Below, piece by piece: positions 7,295 through 12,670 of a stretch of 12,670 nt of DNA. The notes below the pieces were generated by a model, which worked only from the letters and a program-made list of their open reading frames with translations, ran no database searches and was not told the origin of the DNA. Source of the stretch: Bacillota bacterium. GTDB lineage: Bacteria > Bacillota > Clostridia > Lachnospirales > Lachnospiraceae. Where the stretch lies: NCBI GenBank assembly GCA_023414985.1, contig JAEZLY010000130.1, positions 1 to 12,670 on the forward strand, written 5' to 3'. The translations under genes and the position numbers were made by a program. How positions within the stretch are numbered: the first letter of the stretch is position 1; each line of letters opens with the position of its first letter.

Positions 7295-7717
7295 TTATTT
7301 GAGATTGTTACGTGCTTTTTCCATCAGCTGAAGCAGGGTACGTAACTCCTCCTCGCTGAAACCATGAAAGAGCTGATCAATCATCTTCTCTATAAAGAAT
7401 TCAGAATGTTCAGCGAACTTTCGTCCTTCCGGAGTCAGATAGACGCGCATAATACGTTTATCTGTTTCGTCAGGAACCCGGTAGACCAAATGGTGCGCTT
7501 CCAGCTTATTCAGCATGCCTGTGATCGTAGCCGGTTTCACAAAGTTTTTACTGGATAATTCCTTTTGCGTAATTCCTTCATTCGCTTTGATCAAGGAAAG
7601 TAATTTGGGCTGTCCGGGATAAATGTGTTTATCTTCCATCTTGTGATAGGAGCGTTGATGCAGCAGCTTCATGATTTCCGTAAAAGCTCCCAGTAACTGC
7701 CGTACTTCATCTTTCAT
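7295..7717 (-). CDS. MarR-family transcriptional regulator of the ABC exporter operon
   Basis: This 140-residue protein has the MarR winged-helix layout. An N-terminal dimerisation helix is followed by the helix-turn-helix (about 49-75, ITQKELSSKNFVKPATITGM). The wing (77-96) contains D86 and R88 within DETDKRIMRVYLT, then the conserved LTPEGRKF, and a C-terminal dimerisation helix (105-138) follows. MarR proteins bind inverted repeats as dimers and usually release DNA when they bind a small ligand. It is the first gene of an operon with the two ABC exporter genes, a common arrangement for ligand-induced efflux, so autorepression is likely. A candidate operator lies in its leader (7789-7808). 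The ATG at 7717 is preceded by AAGGAGG at a longish spacing of about 14 bases, and I see no better in-frame start nearby. Confidence 0.93.
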   Translation of the reverse strand: MKDEVRQLLGAFTEIMKLLHQRSYHKMEDKHIYPGQPKLLSLIKANEGITQKELSSKNFVKPATITGMLNKLEAHHLVYRVPDETDKRIMRVYLTPEGRKFAEHSEFFIEKMIDQLFHGFSEEELRTLLQLMEKARNNLK

Positions 7718-7788
7718 TATTTCCGATATCTCCTCCTTAAATCAGTTGTTTCTTCCGGATGCCGGATTAATTCCTTCTGCAGTTAAAA

Positions 7789-7808
7789 TTAATTAGGCAC
7801 CTAATTAA
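7789..7808. promoter_or_regulatory. Candidate MarR operator (inverted repeat)
   Basis: TTAATTAGG and CCTAATTAA form perfect 9-bp inverted arms separated by only CA. The core on the minus strand reads TTAGGTGCCTAA, a size and AT-rich symmetry typical of MarR dimer sites. It lies at about +7 to +27 relative to the predicted start of the marR promoter. Bound repressor would therefore clash with initiating polymerase or block it as it leaves. No second copy of this repeat was noticed elsewhere in the window. Confidence 0.75.
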
Positions 7809-7821
7809 AACGATAGAATGT

Positions 7822-7849
7822 ATTATAGCATATCGGTTTTGGATGTCAA
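7822..7849 (-). promoter_or_regulatory. Very strong sigma-A promoter of the marR-ABC operon
   Basis: On the minus strand a perfect TTGACA (7844-7849) and a perfect TATAAT (7822-7827) are 16 bases apart. The -10 is extended by TG one base upstream (TGCTATAAT). The start should be near 7815, giving a leader of about 98 bases before the MarR ATG. A consensus promoter like this needs a repressor, which agrees with the adjacent palindrome. Confidence 0.88.
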
Positions 7850-7951
7850 TCACAATAATTCTTAATTTTTTCATAAGATTGTGTAAAAGATTATGCAGGA
7901 TGAACAGAAAAGTCGGATAGAACAAGAAGAAGGCATAATGAAGGATATGAA

Positions 7952-8659
7952 TTACTGACCATGTTCGAGGATCGTAACCGTACGCTCCTCATCAAATAAT
8001 TCATATTTAAAGTCCTCATAGCGCCAGTTTGAAGGCAAGGGAGCACCGGCACTTTGCATGCTCGGCGCATTAAATGTGATCTGCTGAAAAGCTGTATTAC
8101 GATTGGAATAATGCTCAACGTTGTATTTTGCGTCGAAATCATAATACGTTATCCCGGTGTATTCCCTTAACGATTTGGGAAAATATACACGGATCCCGAC
8201 CTCATTATTATGGAAGCTGTAATTCCTTAAGACTACATATACATCGATTACCGTAGAATTATTCACCTGACTCAGGGAAATATTAGATTGTTGAATATCC
8301 ACAGAATTGATCCCATCCTTGGCTGCGGAATGGTAAGCGATTCTGGTAAAATCGAGGAACAGACCCATGATAGGAATAAGAATCAGAATAATATACAACA
8401 GCCCAATCAATTTGATATGTCTTCGGAACCGTTCGGTCGTCAGGATGCCAAAGGAGGCCGCGATGAACAGAATTAAGGTCAGAATATTCGCCGGATATAC
8501 AACACTGCTGCCAATATGTATAGGACGAAACAGATAGTCCATGATAGAGTAGGAATCATGCGGAAGTCGATAAGACAAGGCTTTGGCTGCGAAAAGCACA
8601 CAAAGAGACAGAATTAGTTTCCTATTAACTTTATTCATTTGAAACAGCCTCTTTAACAT
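7952..8659 (-). CDS. Hypothetical membrane protein with three helices and an external C-terminal domain
   Basis: I do not recognise this protein. With the ATG at 8659 it has 235 residues. Basic residues at the N-terminus precede TM1 (about 14-30). TM2 (about 52-73) and TM3 (about 82-104) follow, with basic residues (ERFRRHIK) between them. By the positive-inside rule the N-terminus and TM2-TM3 loop are inside, so the last ~130 residues should be outside. That domain is rich in beta-type and aromatic residues (VIDVYVVLRNYSF, GIRVYFPKSL, ITYYDFDAKY) and could be a small beta sandwich. Start choice is uncertain. ATG 8659 has AGGTGG 8 bases upstream; ATG 8638 (228 aa) has AAGAGG 9 bases upstream; a GTG at 8671 seems less likely. 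It is read toward the marR operon with no clear terminator between, so read-through is possible, but no functional link is shown. Confidence 0.7.
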   Translation of the reverse strand: MLKRLFQMNKVNRKLILSLCVLFAAKALSYRLPHDSYSIMDYLFRPIHIGSSVVYPANILTLILFIAASFGILTTERFRRHIKLIGLLYIILILIPIMGLFLDFTRIAYHSAAKDGINSVDIQQSNISLSQVNNSTVIDVYVVLRNYSFHNNEVGIRVYFPKSLREYTGITYYDFDAKYNVEHYSNRNTAFQQITFNAPSMQSAGAPLPSNWRYEDFKYELFDEERTVTILEHGQ

Positions 8660-8697
8660 TCGTTCAACCACCTGACTCTCATAATACTGACGTGATC

Positions 8698-8726
8698 ATT
8701 ATACAGTATTTTACATAGTGTGACTA
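8698..8726 (-). promoter_or_regulatory. Probable promoter for the hypothetical membrane protein
   Basis: A perfect TATAAT (8698-8703, minus strand) has TAGTCA (8721-8726) 17 bases upstream, which matches only 4 of 6 -35 positions. The start would be near 8691. The rest of 8727-8827 is AT-rich, and I see nothing else in it except a short AATATTAATATT palindrome. Confidence 0.5.
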
Positions 8727-8824
8727 CTATAATTTACCAATATTAATATTCTGTAAAATAAGTAGAATTAATGGAACATGAAAGGAAGGCAGGTATATAG
8801 ATTTATCTTAAAAATTAACGAAAT

Positions 8825-8874
8825 AACAAAAAAGGATAACAGGAATCCCGAACAGATGGGAGACTGTTATCCTT
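8825..8874 (-). terminator. Nested-stem terminator of the CobD/HisC-like gene
   Basis: A perfect 11-bp outer stem (8832-8842 with 8864-8874, arm AAGGATAACAG) encloses 21 bases holding a small TCCC/GGGA inner stem. On the minus strand it is followed by TTTTGTT after the stem's own TT. It lies 22 bases past the stop of the aminotransferase-like gene and separates it from the membrane-protein gene. Confidence 0.9.
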
Positions 8875-8896
8875 CTCTTTATTATATATGAACTAA

Positions 8897-9994
8897 TTAG
8901 CTTAATATCTCCAACAGGGTATTCAACAGTGTATCGTTGGTCTCCGGTGTCATGAAGCAGAAGCGGATAAACTTATTATTGAGGAAGGGGAAGGTGGAAC
9001 AATCCCGAATCATCAGACCTTTGCGGATGGCAGCCTCAAATAAGTCCATGGAGGTGACCTCCTCCTTCAGAATCTTCACAAGGATAAAGTTGGCGGTCGG
9101 AGGATAGTATTTCACATGACTGCAGCCATCCAGCAGCTTGCAGATCCGTTGCCTTTCCTTTGCGATCAGAGTACGTGTCTCTTTGATGTATTCCTCATCC
9201 GTGAACATAATCTCTCCTGCAATTGCAGCCAGACTGTTGATGGTCCAGGGATTTTTTCGTTGATTGATTTCCTTGATCAAGTCCGTATTTCCGCAAATCG
9301 CATAACCGAGACGCAGACCGGGAGCAGCGAAGAACTTCGAGATACCCCGAAGGATAATTACATTGTTATAATATCCGGTCAGGGGAGCGGAGGTAATCTT
9401 TGCGATGTCCTCAGCGAATTCCACATAGGTTTCATCCACCATGACAAAGATACCCTTCTGTTTACAGATATCGAGGATCTTGCGCATATCATTTCTGGTA
9501 ATCGCTGATGAGGTGGGATTATTCGGATTACAAATGACAAGCAAATCCACGTCAGCGGTCAATTCCTGCTCCAGAGACAGGATATTGAGGGTAAAGTTAC
9601 TCTCTTCTTCCAGACGGTAATATCGGGTAGTTCCGCCACCCAGAGATACCTCACGCTCATATTCTGAATAAGTAGGGCCAATGATTAATGCTTTTTTCGG
9701 ATGCTTAATCTGGATAAACAAGGAGATCAACTCGGTGGAACCGTTACCCACGAGGATATTCTCAATATCCGTATGCACATAATCAGCTATCTTTCTGCGA
9801 AGGGAAGTGTATTCTCTGTCCGGATAACTCATAATGGCATCGACTCGTTCGGAAAGAGTCGCCTTAAGCTTCGGTGAGATTCCGAGAGGGTTGACATTGG
9901 CAGAAAAACTAACGATATCCTCTTTTCTTATCCCATAAACCTTTTCAATGGTTTCTAAGTCGCTTCCGTGAAAATGATCTGAATGCTTAATCAT
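8897..9994 (-). CDS. PLP-dependent enzyme, threonine-phosphate decarboxylase (CobD)-like / HisC-like
   Basis: This 365-residue fold-type I PLP enzyme belongs to the histidinol-phosphate aminotransferase group. Visible features are SFSANVNPLG (29-38), GNGSTELI (83-90), CNPNNPTS (155-162), D187 in VDETY (pyridine-nitrogen contact), the PLP lysine K220 in GISKFF, R228 in GLRLGY, NPWTINSLA (248-256) and R344 near the C-terminus. The HG near residue 9, the SANVNPLG opening, PW-x-x-N-x-LA and the MIRDCSTFPFL stretch resemble Salmonella CobD more than typical HisC. CobD makes aminopropanol phosphate from threonine phosphate for the cobalamin side chain. No other cob or his gene is in the window and no long riboswitch-sized leader precedes it, so the substrate is unsettled. 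Canonical NPNNPTG is NPNNPTS here. GGGAGGG lies 6 bases before the ATG. The gene is monocistronic and divergent from the DUF5717-like gene. Confidence 0.82.
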   Translation of the reverse strand: MIKHSDHFHGSDLETIEKVYGIRKEDIVSFSANVNPLGISPKLKATLSERVDAIMSYPDREYTSLRRKIADYVHTDIENILVGNGSTELISLFIQIKHPKKALIIGPTYSEYEREVSLGGGTTRYYRLEEESNFTLNILSLEQELTADVDLLVICNPNNPTSSAITRNDMRKILDICKQKGIFVMVDETYVEFAEDIAKITSAPLTGYYNNVIILRGISKFFAAPGLRLGYAICGNTDLIKEINQRKNPWTINSLAAIAGEIMFTDEEYIKETRTLIAKERQRICKLLDGCSHVKYYPPTANFILVKILKEEVTSMDLFEAAIRKGLMIRDCSTFPFLNNKFIRFCFMTPETNDTLLNTLLEILS

Positions 9995-10062
9995 GTGATT
10001 CCCTCCCGATTTATGATAAATACTGGATTTTTTTCTGGTGTTGAATTATAATGATTACAAAT

Positions 10063-10090
10063 ATTATAGCCTATATTTATGAAATTGCAA
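10063..10090 (-). promoter_or_regulatory. Promoter of the CobD/HisC-like gene, in the divergent intergenic region
   Basis: On the minus strand TTGCAA (10085-10090) and a perfect TATAAT (10063-10068) are 16 bases apart, predicting a start near 10056 and a ~60-base leader. A second TATAAT-like box on that strand (10046-10051) lacks a good -35. For the plus strand I see only weak candidates, such as TTGAAT (10041-10046) with TATAGC (10065-10070) 18 bases on. The promoter of the DUF5717-like gene therefore remains uncertain. The intergenic region is 154 bases long. Confidence 0.6.
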
Positions 10091-10148
10091 TCATGATTAG
10101 AGTGTCAAAGTGAAGCACAAATTTTCAGAGACGATCTGGGGTGATAAA

Positions 10149-12670
10149 ATGAAGGAAAAAATCGAGCGTTTTTCAAAAGGTGATTTTGAATATGAGCTTC
10201 CTTTTATTTGCCTGACCGATGAGGAAATAAGGTTAACAGTAGAAGCGGGTAAGATCTATGAGGGCAGTTTTACTGTCAGTAACAGCGCTGATCGGGAGAT
10301 GGAAGTGATGATTTACTCCTCCAGCCGCCTGCTGCAGATTAAGACGCCTTCCTTTCTGGGCAGTACAAATACGGTTATCTATTCCTTTGATGCGTCTTTT
10401 CTAAAGGCGGGAGAGACAATACAGGGAGACGTCTGCATCGTCAGTGATTGCGGTGAGAAGACGCTTCCTTTTTATGTTCAGATTGAAGTTGCCAGTGTAA
10501 CTACTTCTCTTGGGAAGATTAAGGACCTATTTCAATTTACCAATCTTGCGAGAATGGACTGGCCGGAGGCAAAGAAGGTCTTCAAACTGGATATCTTTGA
10601 AAATATCTTCCTCGCGAATGAGGAACGTTATCGATATATATACCGTTATCTGACCAAGAGTCTTTCTACCAGTCAGGCACTCGAAGAGTTCCTGATCGCC
10701 ATACATAAGAAGGCCATGATCAGACTGACAGTGGATAAGACGCAAGTGGATTATTTGGTTACTGAGGAAGGAATTACGGATCGAATCCAATTAACTAAGG
10801 ATCATTGGGGCTATGCAGAAATCAGAGTCAGTACGGATGCCGAGTTTATCCAGCTGGAGCAGAAATGCCTCTGGGCTGACCGATTTATCGGCAATACCAA
10901 TCAGGTCTCCTTCTCAATCGATCCAAAGCTTCTTCGGGCAGGGAATAATTTTGGACATATCTGGATTAAGACAGCCTATCAGACAATTACCGTCGATGTC
11001 AGATGTAAGTGTAGAAATGACAGGAACAAATTATCGGAGCACCGGTTGAAACAGAAACTGGAGTTCCAGATGATGGATAATTATCTGAACTTTCGCTTGG
11101 ACCGCATTAATTTAATACAATATATCGAAGAGACAGAGACAATTCTGAGTGACTTGACAGATAACGCCGGCAGTATATTCAAAGAACTGGTAAAGACTCA
11201 TCTTGCTATTATCTCAGGGAAGACCGGTCTCGCAGAAGAGCTGCTGGGTGATTTCGCATTAAGTGAAGCACTGCTTAAGAGAAGATCTGTTTTTGAATAC
11301 TGTGCATATCTGTATCTGAAGGCTCTCTTTCAAAAAGAGGAGGAGGCTGTCAGGGATGCCGCAGCGACGATTCGGTTTTATTATGAGAATGGCAGCACGG
11401 ACTTTAGAATTCTATGGTTCCTATTGAATATGGACAGCGCTTATTCAAAGTCTTCCTCAAGAAAACTGAAGGATATCAAAGAGCAATTCGAAGCCGGCTG
11501 CCACAGCCCGATTCTGTATTATGAGGCAGTGTGCATCTTCAATCAGGAGCCGGTGCTTCTGCGGGAACTGGAGGACTTTGAGATACAGGTAATGAACTAT
11601 GGGATCAGGAACTGGATTATATCCAGGGAACTGTCAGCACAATATACTTATCTGGCCAATAAGAAAAAGAGCTTCCATCCGGTTATCTTTCAGGGGTTGA
11701 TTAAGCTGTATGACGAATTCGATGATCCGGAGATTCTATCTGCCATCTGCTGTATTCTGATTAAGGGGATGAAGAGGTCTGAGAAATATTTCGAGTGGTA
11801 TCGGCTTGGTGTAGAAGCACAGCTTCGAATCACAGAGCTTTACGAATATTACATGTACTCCGTCAGTCCGGCTATGGAAGAGCCCTTGGCATCACCGGTA
11901 CTTCTGTATTTTATCTATAACAGTAATTTAAGTGATTCAAAAAAGGCCTTTCTTTATGCCAATATCATAAAGAATAAAGATAAGAATGAGTCAATTTATC
12001 GTACGTATTTTAAACGTATGGAAATATTTACGGTTAAGATGCTGGAGCAACATCAGATCGACCGTGATCTGGCGGTGCTCTATAAAGAATTTCTGAATAA
12101 AACTTCCCTGAATGCTGAGCTTTCGAGGCATTTGCCCTATCTCCTGTACAGACAGGAGCTGTTCTGTGATAATCCCAATATGGTAGGAGTCACGGTCATC
12201 CATAAGGAACTCGGAATAGAAGAAAATCAGACCCTGTCTCAGGGACATGCTCAGATAGACCTGTTTACAGGGAATGCGGAGGTTTTTCTTACCGATAGCT
12301 TCGGTAACCGCTATGTAGAATCTGTGGATTACACGGTAACACCTTATCTCCCGGCAGAAGAATATGAGAATTATTGTCTGGAGTACAGTAATCACCACAT
12401 GCTGCTGTTGCACCTGTTTGACCGGTATCAGAGCTATCGGATCATCAATGACAGCGCCATTGCCCTGCGTAGACAGGTATTGCAGATCGAAGGGCTGATG
12501 AAGGAATATGAAACAGAGTGCTGCCAGACGTTGGTTGAATATTATTATGAGAATTATCAGGATGAACAGCTGGAGTATTATTTAAACCGAATTGACTTGA
12601 ATGCCCTAAAACCGGCAGACCGAACCAAGTACTTGGAGTATATGGTGACCCGTTCATTATACCCGAAAGC
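10149..12670 (+). CDS. Very large DUF5717-like protein of unknown function (3' end outside window)
   Basis: A single frame is open from the ATG at 10149 to the right edge, giving at least 840 residues with no stop. GGGGTGA (10138-10144) precedes the ATG. An in-frame GTG at 10110 would add 13 residues but has no good ribosome binding site. Residues 27-114 and 191-286 look like two copies of one beta-rich module. Both open with IRLTV and both contain a G-x-TN-x-V...F/I-D...L-x-AG segment (71-88 and 248-265). Residues about 295-670 are rich in helix-forming Leu, Glu, Lys and Tyr and read like a helical-repeat scaffold. A third beta-rich segment (about 678-733, with NAEVFLTDSFGNRY) is followed by more helices. 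No signal peptide or membrane helix is visible, so it should be cytosolic. From memory this matches the DUF5717 family of Lachnospiraceae, usually over 1,000 residues, with no known function. That family name needs a profile search. Confidence 0.85.
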   Translation, partial: MKEKIERFSKGDFEYELPFICLTDEEIRLTVEAGKIYEGSFTVSNSADREMEVMIYSSSRLLQIKTPSFLGSTNTVIYSFDASFLKAGETIQGDVCIVSDCGEKTLPFYVQIEVASVTTSLGKIKDLFQFTNLARMDWPEAKKVFKLDIFENIFLANEERYRYIYRYLTKSLSTSQALEEFLIAIHKKAMIRLTVDKTQVDYLVTEEGITDRIQLTKDHWGYAEIRVSTDAEFIQLEQKCLWADRFIGNTNQVSFSIDPKLLRAGNNFGHIWIKTAYQTITVDVRCKCRNDRNKLSEHRLKQKLEFQMMDNYLNFRLDRINLIQYIEETETILSDLTDNAGSIFKELVKTHLAIISGKTGLAEELLGDFALSEALLKRRSVFEYCAYLYLKALFQKEEEAVRDAAATIRFYYENGSTDFRILWFLLNMDSAYSKSSSRKLKDIKEQFEAGCHSPILYYEAVCIFNQEPVLLRELEDFEIQVMNYGIRNWIISRELSAQYTYLANKKKSFHPVIFQGLIKLYDEFDDPEILSAICCILIKGMKRSEKYFEWYRLGVEAQLRITELYEYYMYSVSPAMEEPLASPVLLYFIYNSNLSDSKKAFLYANIIKNKDKNESIYRTYFKRMEIFTVKMLEQHQIDRDLAVLYKEFLNKTSLNAELSRHLPYLLYRQELFCDNPNMVGVTVIHKELGIEENQTLSQGHAQIDLFTGNAEVFLTDSFGNRYVESVDYTVTPYLPAEEYENYCLEYSNHHMLLLHLFDRYQSYRIINDSAIALRRQVLQIEGLMKEYETECCQTLVEYYYENYQDEQLEYYLNRIDLNALKPADRTKYLEYMVTRSLYPK

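Noticed and set aside
7754..7766. Short TCCGG-ATG-CCGGA inverted repeat in the marR leader.
   Set aside because: Five-base arms are too short to call an operator or attenuator next to the much better 9-bp repeat at 7789-7808.
7862..7951. CATAA/TTATG hairpin downstream of the hypothetical membrane protein as a terminator.
   Set aside because: Only a 5-bp AT-rich stem with a long loop and no T run in the correct direction; I see nothing else in this stretch.
9995..10056. Possible cobalamin riboswitch ahead of the CobD-like gene.
   Set aside because: The leader is only about 60 bases and AT-rich, far shorter than a cobalamin riboswitch, with no matching box seen.
10110..10148. GTG start at 10110 for the large protein.
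   Set aside because: It lacks a ribosome binding site, while the ATG at 10149 has GGGGTGA just upstream.
10813..11049. Alternative-frame plus ORF, and minus-strand ORFs at 10527-10790, 11991-12413 and 12445-12657.
   Set aside because: All lie inside the uninterrupted large frame that starts at 10149 and have no supporting start signals.
1..12670. CRISPR arrays, insertion sequences, tRNA or rRNA genes, prophage or toxin-antitoxin modules.
   Set aside because: No repeated spacer pattern, transposase motif, terminal repeats or RNA gene signature was found on either strand.

Overview
The window looks like an ordinary chromosomal stretch of a Firmicute of class Clostridia, most likely a Lachnospiraceae member. 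This rests on the moderately low GC content, strong AAGGAGG-type ribosome binding sites, sigma-A promoters, a MarR/heterodimeric ABC exporter operon, and a very large protein that I recognise from memory as DUF5717-like, a family I associate with Lachnospiraceae. I see no mobile element, tRNA, rRNA or CRISPR array. No gene-free gap exceeds 300 bases.

Layout, left to right. The 3' end of purA (adenylosuccinate synthetase) closes with a clear intrinsic terminator. A sigma-A promoter then drives a Uup/YfmR-type ABC-F translation factor and a small SdpI-family membrane protein, which probably form one transcript. Facing them is a short DUF2164 gene; its stop codon overlaps that of the SdpI gene by 4 bases, and it has its own promoter.

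Next is a minus-strand operon read as MarR regulator, then a 747-residue ABC exporter half, then a 627-residue ABC exporter half, ending in a nested-stem terminator. The two halves have complementary normal and degenerate ATP sites, so they should form one heterodimeric exporter. The 747-residue half carries an unusual insert of about 180 residues outside the membrane between TM1 and TM2. The operon starts from a promoter with consensus -35 and extended -10 elements. A near-perfect inverted repeat just downstream of the predicted start is the likely MarR operator.

Upstream of that operon, on the same strand, lie an unrecognised three-helix membrane protein and a stand-alone PLP enzyme of the CobD/HisC type. 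The PLP gene is divergent from the last gene, a DUF5717-like protein of at least 840 residues that begins at 10149 and runs off the right edge. Its N-terminal part contains two copies of one beta-rich module, followed by a long helical region and a third beta-rich segment.

No obviously novel multi-gene system is visible. The points most worth checking are the duplicated module in the large protein, the extracellular insert and split ATP sites of the exporter, the MarR operator position, the orphan CobD-like enzyme, and the convergent SdpI/DUF2164 pair.
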